From JBECKR01 sp040235415 (GTDB lineage Bacteria > Acidobacteriota > Polarisedimenticolia > Polarisedimenticolales > Polarisedimenticolaceae), in assembly GCA_040235415.1 (NCBI GenBank), contig JBECKR010000239.1:1-8561 (forward strand): 8,561 bases of DNA, in the 5' to 3' direction. The notes beneath the pieces are model-generated. The model did no database searches, had not been told where the DNA came from, and was given only the letters and a program-made list of their open reading frames with translations. The number at the start of each line of letters is the position of its first letter. The first letter of the stretch is position 1. A program made the translations under genes and the position numbers. This document shows, one piece after another, positions 1-6,183 of the stretch.

Positions 1-107
1 GCGGTATTCGCCGGGCCGCGCGTCCCGGCGCAGCCGGCGACGGCGAGGAGGATCGGCAGCAACGGCAACGGCAGCGGCAGCGGCAGGAACGTCCTCACGG
101 TGCGCAT
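1..107 (-). CDS. Lipoprotein, N-terminal fragment (gene runs off the window)
   Basis: Only the first 35 codons are present, so the function cannot be told. Reading leftwards from the ATG at 107, the peptide has a short basic start (MRTVR), a hydrophobic stretch containing four consecutive Leu-Pro dipeptides (residues 8-15), and then LLAVAGC, a good lipobox with the acceptor cysteine at residue 26. This is a type II (lipoprotein) signal peptide, so the mature protein should be lipid-anchored in a membrane, probably in a Gram-negative envelope. The start is well bounded: an in-frame TAG lies four codons upstream (117-119), and no earlier start exists. No Shine-Dalgarno sequence precedes the ATG, but a -10-like TAGACT ends 6 nt before it, so the mRNA may be leaderless. 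The gene is divergent from the propeller genes at 195. The frame being a real gene is likely but rests on the signal peptide alone. Confidence 0.65.
   Translation of the reverse strand, partial: MRTVRTFLPLPLPLPLLPILLAVAGCAGTRGPANT
54..86. repeat. Imperfect tandem hexamer repeat CGGCAG/CGGCAA
   Basis: Four consecutive hexamers lie at 63-86 (CGGCAA, then CGGCAG three times). A fifth copy at 54-59 is separated from them by CAA. On the coding (minus) strand they read as alternating Leu and Pro codons inside the lipoprotein signal peptide. Gain or loss of a unit would add or remove two residues without shifting the frame. Confidence 0.8.
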
Positions 108-113
108 TGCTGG

Positions 114-119
114 AGTCTA
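114..119 (-). promoter_or_regulatory. Possible -10 box for a leaderless lipoprotein mRNA
   Basis: On the minus strand TAGACT (fits TANNNT) is followed by six bases and then the ATG at 107, so transcription would begin at or next to the start codon. This agrees with the absence of a Shine-Dalgarno sequence. The -35 position at 17-bp spacing (TCAACG, 137-142) is poor. This is an inference from spacing only. Confidence 0.35.
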
Positions 120-131
120 ACATCGGAGCGC

Positions 132-152
132 GGCGACGTTGACACCGTCGCC
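132..152. promoter_or_regulatory. Candidate operator: 21-bp near-perfect palindrome over a -35 box
   Basis: GGCGACG (132-138) and CGTCGCC (146-152) are perfect inverted arms. The 7-base centre TTGACAC continues the symmetry except for one mismatch (139/145), giving 9 of 10 pairs around A142. The centre contains the TTGACA -35 hexamer of the promoter reading toward 195. A dimeric regulator bound here would block that promoter and could also affect the divergent lipoprotein gene. The palindrome should not be in the mRNA, which favours a DNA-binding site over a hairpin. No known regulator motif was recognised. Confidence 0.45.
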
Positions 153-167
153 CCGTCGGCGTAAACA
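139..167 (+). promoter_or_regulatory. Sigma-70-type promoter for the propeller gene pair
   Basis: A consensus -35 TTGACA (139-144) is followed after exactly 17 bp by TAAACA (162-167), a partial -10 match in an AT-richer patch of otherwise GC-rich sequence. Transcription would start near 174, giving a leader of about 21 nt that contains the GAGG ribosome-binding site at 185-188. The -35 is strong and the -10 is weak. Confidence 0.5.
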
Positions 168-194
168 CGCTACAGCCCCCCGCCGAGGTCCACG

Positions 195-1412
195 ATGCGA
201 CGAGCGTTCCCTTTTCTCCTGCTCTCGACGCTCCTGTGCGCGGCGGCGGCACCCGTCCGCGCCGAGACCCCGATCCGCGTTCTCGAAGCGGACGCTTCGG
301 GCTACTCCCCCGCCGGCAGCGTGTCGGTCGTCCCGACCGCCGACGGATTCGCTCTCGCGTGGTGGGACTACCGGCGCTGGGGCGAGCCCGGATGCGAGGA
401 GGGTTGCGCGCGGTTCGCGCGCTACGACGCCGCCGGCCGGCGGCTCGGCGCAGAGCACGGGCTCGACGTGACGACCTCGTTCCCGTTCGTCCCCGAAATC
501 CTCGACCTCGAGGCGCTGCGCCGCGGCTACGTCCTGTTCGTCCAGAACGACGCGCTGTACGTGCACTCCGTCGCGATCGACGCCGACGGGCGGCAGCGCG
601 CGCCGTCCGCGCGGGTCGTCGAGTCCGACGAGCTCTACAAGGTCTCGTTCGCCGCCAACGAGACCGCGATCGTCCTGACGTTTCCCGAGTGGTGGGGGAA
701 CTGGATCGTGCGGGAGCGCACGATCGGGGACGACGGCCTCCCGATCGGGGACCGCCGCGCGATCGAGGCCGCGCCGACCGGAGGGTACGCGCTGGTGAGC
801 GACGCTCCGGTCGCGCGCCGCGCCGGGGGGTTCGCGTGCGTCTGGTTCCGGGAGGGCTTCGGGATCCGCACGCGCGAGCTCAACGGGCGCGGCGTCCCGA
901 CCGGCGACGCCCGCACGCTCGACGCGACGCTCGACGACGTCGTCGAGATCGCGGTCGCGACCGACGGCAAGACGCTGTGGATCCCGTTCGCGCGGGGCTC
1001 GTGGCGGGACACCGATCTCTACCTCCTGACCGTGAACGATCGCGGCGAGGTATCGTCTCCCGCGCTCCTCGCCGGCACCGACCGTTTCGAGGGGCACGAC
1101 TACTGGTACGAGATCGCGCGTCCCATCCGGGCCGTCGCCGCGGACGATCGCGCCGGGATCCTGTACCTCGACGTCGGACCGTACCCGTATCGGGACCTGC
1201 GGTGGTGGTTCGTCGAGGTCGACGCCGCGGGCGCCCCGATCGCTCCGGCGCGCGACCTCGGAGCCGAAATCGGTCTCGAGGGCTTGTGGTACGACGAGCT
1301 GTCGCTGCGGTGGGACGAGGCGCGCGGGCGCTACCTCGTCGCCTGGAGCGGCTTCGGTCCCGAAGGCGCCGGCGCGTACGTCGTCTGGCTCGACCCCGCC
1401 CCCGGAGATTGA
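195..1412 (+). CDS. Secreted protein of unknown function, probable seven-bladed beta-propeller (paralogue A)
   Basis: I do not recognise this 405-residue protein as a named family. It begins with a Sec signal peptide (basic MRR, hydrophobic core, cleavage probably after VRA at residue 23). The cysteine at 15 lacks a lipobox context, so it is probably a free secreted or periplasmic protein. The rest shows a repeating pattern about every 50-60 residues: a hydrophobic strand with aromatic residues (near 51, 111, 158, 212, 260, 320 and 379, for example GFALAWWD and RYLVAWSG) followed by a D-x-x-G-type turn (near 78, 129, 179, 230, 281, 342, with LDP at 399 closing the last). Seven units fit a beta-propeller. 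The protein is rich in Trp (16). C67 and C71 (CEEGC) could form a disulfide. ATG 195 has GAGG six bases upstream. It is followed by its paralogue 57 bp downstream. The fold is inferred and the ligand is unknown. Confidence 0.85.
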   Translation: MRRAFPFLLLSTLLCAAAAPVRAETPIRVLEADASGYSPAGSVSVVPTADGFALAWWDYRRWGEPGCEEGCARFARYDAAGRRLGAEHGLDVTTSFPFVPEILDLEALRRGYVLFVQNDALYVHSVAIDADGRQRAPSARVVESDELYKVSFAANETAIVLTFPEWWGNWIVRERTIGDDGLPIGDRRAIEAAPTGGYALVSDAPVARRAGGFACVWFREGFGIRTRELNGRGVPTGDARTLDATLDDVVEIAVATDGKTLWIPFARGSWRDTDLYLLTVNDRGEVSSPALLAGTDRFEGHDYWYEIARPIRAVAADDRAGILYLDVGPYPYRDLRWWFVEVDAAGAPIAPARDLGAEIGLEGLWYDELSLRWDEARGRYLVAWSGFGPEGAGAYVVWLDPAPGD

Positions 1413-1469
1413 CGCCCCGGCGGATTCGACGTACGTGACGTGCAGATCCCCCCACCGAGGGAAACCACG

Positions 1470-2684
1470 ATGCCGAAGCTCGTCCGCTCTTTGCTGGTCG
1501 CGCTCGTCGTGTGCGCGGCAGCCCCGGCGCTCGCGTCCGGCCCCGTCCGGATCGTCGCGCCCGACCCCGGATCGCCGTTCAACTTCGCCGAGCTGCCGTC
1601 GATCGTCCCGACCGACGAGGGATTCGTGGTCGGATGGTGGCGCACGACGTCCCCCGGGGATCCGGGCTACCCGCGGAACCACGCCCACGTCGCGCGGTTC
1701 GACGTCGACGGCCGGCGAATCGGCGAGGCGACGGTGCTCGACGTGGGCTACCGGCTCGAGCCCTCGTCGACGTACCTCGAGGCGGTCCGCAACGGGTTCG
1801 TGTTTTTCGCCCAGGAGGATGCCGCGCAGCTGTACGCCGCCCCCCTGGACGCCGAGGCGCGGGCCTCCGGCCCTTCCGTGCTCCTCGTCGACTCGCTCGA
1901 GATGTACCCGTTCTCGGTGGCCTCGAACGGCAACACCCTGGCGATGACGTATCCGGAGTGGAACGGCACCTGGATCGACTGGGCGCTCGAGGTCGGCAGC
2001 GACGGCGCGGCGCGTGGCGATCGCCGCATCGTCCAGCCGGGGGAGATCACCCCGGAGGGGACTTCGGGGGCGCTTTGGGACTCGCCGGCGGCGCCGCTCG
2101 GCAGCGGCTTCGTGACCGCGTGGTACCGCGGCGGCTCGGGGCTCCGGCTCCGGCGACTTTCGAGTCACGCCGTCCCCTCGGGAGACGCCGAGCCGCTGCC
2201 GTCGGCGCCGTTCTTCGTCCGGTCGGTCGCGGCGGCCTCGGACGGCCGGACGGTCTGGGTCCCCCACGCCGGCGGCAAGCTCTACGAATCGGACCTGTGG
2301 CTGACGGTCTGGGACGCCAAGACCGGACCGCTCCCGGCGGCGCCGCTCGCGGCGACCGATCGCGTCGAGGGTAGCGACAGTTTCGACTACATCGTCCACC
2401 CGATCCGGGCCGCCGCGGGAGACGGTCGCGCCGCCGTGCTGTACGTCGACGAGTCTCCGTTCTTCGACTACCCGCGCGACCTGCGATGGAAGCTCGTCGA
2501 GGTCGACACCGCGGGTCGGCCCCTCGGACCCGCGCGGGACCTGACCGCCGAGTTCGGCGTCGACGCGCACGAGGACGTGTCGCTGCGGTTCGATTCGGCG
2601 CGCGGACGCTACGTCCTGGTGTGGTCGCGAGTCGGCGGGGACGACCCCGGCGTGTTCTTCCTCGCGCTCGACCCCGCGCCCTGA
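1470..2684 (+). CDS. Secreted protein of unknown function, probable seven-bladed beta-propeller (paralogue B)
   Basis: This 404-residue protein is a clear paralogue of the product of 195-1412. In the last 110 or so residues I count 57 identical positions of about 108, including RDLRW, VEVD, PARDL, ARGRY and a shared LDPAP end. It has its own Sec signal peptide (MPKLVRS, hydrophobic core, cleavage probably after ALA at residue 22). The same seven strand-and-turn units recur (strands near 51, 109, 157, 213, 261, 322 and 381). Unlike paralogue A, the mature part contains no cysteine. ATG 1470 is chosen because GAGGGA at 1457-1462 sits seven bases upstream and the signal peptide begins there. An in-frame GTG at 1440 would only prepend ten non-hydrophobic residues. 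It is probably cotranscribed with paralogue A from the promoter near 139-167. Function is unknown; a secreted binding or surface-associated role is possible but is a guess. Confidence 0.87.
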   Translation: MPKLVRSLLVALVVCAAAPALASGPVRIVAPDPGSPFNFAELPSIVPTDEGFVVGWWRTTSPGDPGYPRNHAHVARFDVDGRRIGEATVLDVGYRLEPSSTYLEAVRNGFVFFAQEDAAQLYAAPLDAEARASGPSVLLVDSLEMYPFSVASNGNTLAMTYPEWNGTWIDWALEVGSDGAARGDRRIVQPGEITPEGTSGALWDSPAAPLGSGFVTAWYRGGSGLRLRRLSSHAVPSGDAEPLPSAPFFVRSVAAASDGRTVWVPHAGGKLYESDLWLTVWDAKTGPLPAAPLAATDRVEGSDSFDYIVHPIRAAAGDGRAAVLYVDESPFFDYPRDLRWKLVEVDTAGRPLGPARDLTAEFGVDAHEDVSLRFDSARGRYVLVWSRVGGDDPGVFFLALDPAP

Positions 2685-2717
2685 TCCTCCGTCATCGCCG
2701 CGCGAGGTCGAGCAGCG
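2663..2717. terminator. Candidate bidirectional terminator hairpin across a convergent junction
   Basis: GCTCGACCCCGCGC (2666-2679) pairs with GCGCGAGGTCGAGC (2700-2713) at 13 of 14 positions (one C/A mismatch). Three more pairs are possible at the base if A2714 is bulged. The 20-nt loop holds the stop codons of both convergent genes (TGA at 2682-2684, and TCA at 2692-2694, which is TGA on the minus strand), and the two stops can pair with each other. No other terminator fits in the 7-bp gap. There is no U-tract, as is common in high-GC genomes. The arms are coding (ends LALDPAP and LLDLARR), so similar codons read toward each other could produce this by chance. Confidence 0.4.
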
Positions 2718-4947
2718 CGACGGCGGCCTCGACGATCCCGTCCTCGCTCGGGAGCACGAGGTTCGCGGCGGGGCCGAGCGGGATGTAGGTGTCGTGGCCG
2801 GCGACGCGGCGGATCCGGACCGCGGCGTCGAGCCCCTCGGCGACCGCGGCGACGACCGCCTCCCCCACCCCGCCGGTGCGGCGGCCCTCGTCGACGACCA
2901 GCACGCGGCCGCACTCGCGGGCGGCGCGGAGCACGAGGTCGACGTCGAGCGGGTTCAGCCAGCGCCGGTCGACGATCCGCGCCGCGACGCCGTGGCGGTC
3001 GACGAGCGTCCTCGCGGCCCGCAGCGCCAGCGGCACGCCGTTGCCGTAGGTCACGATCGCGAGGTCGCGCGCGCCGGGGTCGTAGGTCCGGCCCTCGCCG
3101 AGCGGGACCGCGACGCCGGGCTCGGGGTACGGGTAGAGCCAGGCGCCGTCCTTCGGGGCGTGGAGGTCCTTCGTGTGGTACAGCGCGATCGGCTCCAGGA
3201 ACGCCACGACGCGGCCGTCGACCTTGGCGAGCGCGGCCGCGGTCCGCAGCATCGCGGCGGCGTCGTCGCCGCGCGACGGGCACGCGATCGCGAGCCCGGG
3301 AACGTCGCGCAGCGCCGCGACCGAGTTGTCGTTGTGGAAGTGTCCCCCGAACCCCTTCTGGTACCCGAGCGAGGCGATCCGCAGCACCATCGGGTTGCGG
3401 AACTGCCCCTTCGAGAAGAACTGCATCGAGCACGCCTCGCCGCGGATCTGGTCGCCGGCGTTGTGGAGGTAGGCGAGGTACTGGATCTCCGGCAGCGGCA
3501 GGAGGCCGCAATAGCCGAGGCCCTGCGCGAGGCCGAGGATGGTCTGCTCGTCGAGGATGGTGTTGAACACCCGGGACGGCCCGAAGCGGCGCAGGAGGTG
3601 GGCCGTGACGTGGTACACGCCGCCCTTCTGCGCGACGTCCTCGCCGAACAGCAGCGACTCCGGGTACTTCGCCATGAGGTCGACGAGCGCGGCGTTGATC
3701 TGCCCCGCGAGGTGCCGCGGCGAGCCGCGCTCCGGGAGCTTGTCCTCGCCCTCGAACGCCGCGATGCGGCGCTCGCGGTAGTCGTCGCGGGCCGCCTCGG
3801 CGCGGACCGCGTCGGGCGAGTACGGCGCGAGCGGGGCGACGACCTCGGCGGCGGAGCGCAGGCGCGGCCGCCCGACGACGCGCTCGGCCTCCTGCTGCAC
3901 GCGCCCCCGCGTCGCCTCGTAGCGCTCCAGGATCTCGGAGGCGGTCATGAGCCCGGCGTCGAGCACGATCCGCGCGGTCCGCAGCAGCGGGTCGCGCGCC
4001 TCGGTCGCCTCGACCTCCTCGAGCGGGCGGTACTCGAGCTCGACGTCGGTGCCGGCGTGGCCCATGAGCCGCACGCAGGTCAGGTGCAGGAAGGTCGGCC
4101 GGGCGTGCGTCCGGCACCATTCGACCGCCTGCCGCGCGACGCGGTGCGCCTCCACGACGTCGAGGCCGTCGGCCTTGAAGTACTTCAGCCCCGGGCGGCG
4201 GCCGAACGCGTCCTCGACCCAGCCGTCGGGGGTGCGGACCGAGATCCCGAGCCCGTTGTCCTCGCACACGAACAGCACCGGGCAGGCGATCTGCTGGTAC
4301 ACCGCGCGCACCGCGCTGCCGAACGCCCCGAGCGCGGTCGAGTGGTTGACCGACGCGTCCCCGAACGAGCACAGCACCAGGCTGTCGCGCGGCACCGGCG
4401 GACGGATCCCCATCTTGACGGCACGGCGGATCCCGATCGCCATGCCGACCGCCTTCGGGAGGTGGCTCGCGATCGTGCTCGTCTGCGGCAGGACCCAAAG
4501 CGGGGCGCTCCCCCAGATCTTGTGCCGCCCTCCGGCGATCGGGTCGTCCGCGCTCGCGACGAGCGCCAGCAGCGCGTCCCGCACCGCGTCGATCTCCGGG
4601 CGGTGGCGCGAGCGCTCGACCATGAACGCCCCGCTGCGGTAGTGCGGGAAGGCCGGGTCGGTCGCGCGGGTCAGCCGTCCGAGAACGACGTTCCCCTCGT
4701 GGCCGGCGCTGCCGATGGTGTAGAACCCGAGGTCGCGGGCGCGTAGGACGCGCGACATCAGGTCGAGGTGGCGGGCGACGATCTGGGAGTCGAACAGCTC
4801 CAGGAGCTCGCGCCCGGTCAGCGGGGAGCCCGGCCGCACCGGGTCGTCGGGACGGACCGCCCGGGGCGGCGGGCTCGCGACGTCCTCCAGCATCTCCCGG
4901 AACGCCCGGTCGACGATCAGGGCCCGGTTGTAGATGTTGAGCGACAC
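2692..4947 (-). CDS. 2-oxoacid dehydrogenase E1, fused alpha and beta subunits (thiamine diphosphate-dependent)
   Basis: This 751-residue cytoplasmic enzyme decarboxylates a 2-oxoacid on thiamine diphosphate and passes the acyl group to a lipoyl E2. Residues about 45-380 are the E1-alpha half: AGHEG (81-85), ASHLPKAVGMA (160-170), the cofactor motif GDASVN (196-201) with EDNGLGIS (229-236), and MGHAGTD (295-301), which replaces the usual GHSxSD loop. Residues about 412-750 are the E1-beta half: LFGEDV (433-438), with E436 the likely cofactor-activating glutamate, then RVFNTILDEQTI (459-470), PEIQYLAYLHNAGDQIRGE (486-504), and VTYGNGV plus VDEG near the end. Branched-chain-type E1 is the closest match by eye, but the substrate is not determined. 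The start is GTG 4947, with GGGAG (4955-4959) seven bases upstream. It lies 72 bp after gcdH on the same strand, so glutaryl-CoA formation from 2-oxoadipate is a reasonable hypothesis. No E2 or E3 gene is in the window. Confidence 0.92.
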   Translation of the reverse strand: MSLNIYNRALIVDRAFREMLEDVASPPPRAVRPDDPVRPGSPLTGRELLELFDSQIVARHLDLMSRVLRARDLGFYTIGSAGHEGNVVLGRLTRATDPAFPHYRSGAFMVERSRHRPEIDAVRDALLALVASADDPIAGGRHKIWGSAPLWVLPQTSTIASHLPKAVGMAIGIRRAVKMGIRPPVPRDSLVLCSFGDASVNHSTALGAFGSAVRAVYQQIACPVLFVCEDNGLGISVRTPDGWVEDAFGRRPGLKYFKADGLDVVEAHRVARQAVEWCRTHARPTFLHLTCVRLMGHAGTDVELEYRPLEEVEATEARDPLLRTARIVLDAGLMTASEILERYEATRGRVQQEAERVVGRPRLRSAAEVVAPLAPYSPDAVRAEAARDDYRERRIAAFEGEDKLPERGSPRHLAGQINAALVDLMAKYPESLLFGEDVAQKGGVYHVTAHLLRRFGPSRVFNTILDEQTILGLAQGLGYCGLLPLPEIQYLAYLHNAGDQIRGEACSMQFFSKGQFRNPMVLRIASLGYQKGFGGHFHNDNSVAALRDVPGLAIACPSRGDDAAAMLRTAAALAKVDGRVVAFLEPIALYHTKDLHAPKDGAWLYPYPEPGVAVPLGEGRTYDPGARDLAIVTYGNGVPLALRAARTLVDRHGVAARIVDRRWLNPLDVDLVLRAARECGRVLVVDEGRRTGGVGEAVVAAVAEGLDAAVRIRRVAGHDTYIPLGPAANLVLPSEDGIVEAAVALLDLARR

Positions 4948-4954
4948 CCCGGCG

Positions 4955-4981
4955 CTCCCGTAACGCTCCGTTCACACGGAG
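4955..4981 (-). promoter_or_regulatory. GNRA-capped hairpin next to the E1 ribosome-binding site
   Basis: In the minus-strand transcript CTCCGT (4981-4976), loop GTGA (a GNRA tetraloop) and ACGGAG (4971-4966) form a perfect 6-bp hairpin. Six bases further on comes the true Shine-Dalgarno ACGGGAG (4961-4955). The hairpin's 3' arm and the Shine-Dalgarno are near-direct repeats (ACGGAGCG and ACGGGAGCG), so the 5' arm CTCCGT could pair with either one. Pairing with the second would hide the ribosome-binding site. It could be a translational control element, a processing site between gcdH and the E1 gene, or chance. Confidence 0.4.
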
Positions 4982-5019
4982 TCAACGCCGCCCCCCGAGA
5001 ATCCGGGCCGCGGCACGGG

Positions 5020-6183
5020 TCAGAACGCGGAAACCCCGGTGATCTCTCGGCCCACGACGAGCTCGTGGATCGTCTCGGTGCCCTCGTACGTCACGACGCT
5101 CTCGAGGTTCAGCATGTGGCGGATGCTCTGGAACTCGACGCTGATCCCGCCCGCTCCCAGAACGTCCCGCGCGTCGCGGGCGACGTCGAGCGCCATCCGG
5201 ACGTTGTTCCACTTCGCGAGCGAGACCTGGGCGTGATGCATGGTGCCCGCGTCTTTCATCCGTCCGAGCTGCAGCGCGAGCAGCCGGGCGGTCGTGATCC
5301 GGCGGCACATATCGGCGAGGCGGCGCTGCACGGTCTGGGTGTGCGCGATCGGCTTTCCGAACACGGTCCGCGTCGCGGCGAACGCGCGCGCCTCTTCGAA
5401 GCAGGCGGTCGCGGCGCCGATCGCGCCCCACGCGATGCCGTAGCGCGCCTGCGTCAGGCAGGACAGCGGCGCCGCGAGGCCGGCGGCGGCGGGGAGGCGG
5501 TTCGATTCCGGAACCTCGACGTGATCGAACGCCAGCTCGGAGGTGATCGAGGCTCGCAGCGAGTACTTCTTCAGGATGTCGCGGGTCGTGAACCCGGGCA
5601 TGCCCTTCTCGACCAGGAATCCGCGGACGCCGTCCTCGGTGCGGGCCCACACGACCGCGACGTCCGCGATCGAGCCGTTCGTGATCCACATCTTGGCGCC
5701 GTCCAAGGTCCAGGTGTCCCCGCGGCGGACCGCCCGGGTCTGCATCGCCCCCGGGTCGGAGCCGCCGTCCGGCTCGGTCAGGCCGTAGCAGCCGATCGCC
5801 TCGCCGCGCGCCATGCGCGGGAGCCAGCGCCGGCGCTGCTCCTCGCTGCCGTAGCGCCGGATCGGGTACATGCACAGGCTGCCCTGCACCGACACGAAGC
5901 TCCTGAGGCCGCTGTCGCCGCGCTCGAGCTCCTGGCACACCAGGCCGTAGGCGACGTTGCTGAGACCGGCGCAGTCGTAGCCCTCGAGGTTGCAGCCCAG
6001 GAGGCCGAGCTCGGCGATCCGCGGCACGAGCTCCGCCGGGAAGCGGTGGGCGTCGAACGCCTCCGCGATGACCGGCAAGACTTCGCGCTCGACGAACCGG
6101 GCGACCGCGTCGCGGATCTGGCGCTCCTCGTCGGTCAGCAGGGACCGGACGTCGTAGAAGTCGCTCGGGTCGGGTGCGTTCAT
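5020..6183 (-). CDS. gcdH: Glutaryl-CoA dehydrogenase (decarboxylating)
   Basis: This 387-residue FAD enzyme of the acyl-CoA dehydrogenase family converts glutaryl-CoA to crotonyl-CoA and CO2 in lysine, tryptophan and aromatic degradation, passing electrons to ETF. Family signatures in order are: E87 and R94 in LERGDSGLRSFVSVQGSL (86-103), which match the glutarate-carboxylate-binding region of the characterised enzyme almost in register; GSEEQRRRWLP (112-122); the flavin and substrate motif GCYGLTEPDGGSDPGAM (131-147); KMWITNG (164-170); FGKPIAHTQ (275-283); and TYEGTETIHELVVGREITG (365-383), with E367 as the catalytic base. The SVQ and LTEPxxGSDP signatures separate it from short-chain acyl-CoA dehydrogenases. 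ATG 6183 is chosen because GGAG (6190-6193) lies six bases upstream and the N-terminus then has family length; an ATG at 6219 would add 12 residues without family character. It is the first gene of a likely operon with the E1 gene and is divergent from ppk1. Confidence 0.92.
   Translation of the reverse strand: MNAPDPSDFYDVRSLLTDEERQIRDAVARFVEREVLPVIAEAFDAHRFPAELVPRIAELGLLGCNLEGYDCAGLSNVAYGLVCQELERGDSGLRSFVSVQGSLCMYPIRRYGSEEQRRRWLPRMARGEAIGCYGLTEPDGGSDPGAMQTRAVRRGDTWTLDGAKMWITNGSIADVAVVWARTEDGVRGFLVEKGMPGFTTRDILKKYSLRASITSELAFDHVEVPESNRLPAAAGLAAPLSCLTQARYGIAWGAIGAATACFEEARAFAATRTVFGKPIAHTQTVQRRLADMCRRITTARLLALQLGRMKDAGTMHHAQVSLAKWNNVRMALDVARDARDVLGAGGISVEFQSIRHMLNLESVVTYEGTETIHELVVGREITGVSAF

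Noticed and set aside
1429..1436. Palindrome ACGTACGT between the two propeller genes
   Set aside because: At eight bases it is likely by chance, and no other promoter element accompanies it.
1440..1469. GTG 1440 as the start of the second propeller gene
   Set aside because: It would put ten polar residues in front of a complete signal peptide; ATG 1470 has GAGGGA at good spacing.
117..2570. Long minus-strand open frame (817 codons) antisense to both propeller genes
   Set aside because: It is a shadow of high-GC codon usage: extremely Arg/Asp/Gly/Val-rich, no domain, and its internal repeats simply mirror the paralogy of the sense genes, which have signal peptides and ribosome-binding sites.
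2794..4746. Plus-strand open frame (650 codons) opposite the E1 gene
   Set aside because: The composition is low-complexity Arg/Val/Asp/Glu, and the opposite strand encodes an unmistakable E1 with intact motifs.
2609..4975. Minus-strand open frame (788 codons) overlapping the E1 gene in another frame
   Set aside because: It is an Arg/Pro/Ala-rich frame shadow of the E1 gene with no recognisable motif.
4957..4985. Internal minus-strand promoter before the E1 gene (TTGACT at 4985-4980)
   Set aside because: The hexamer 17 bp downstream is TACGGG, a very poor -10, and the interval is occupied by the hairpin.
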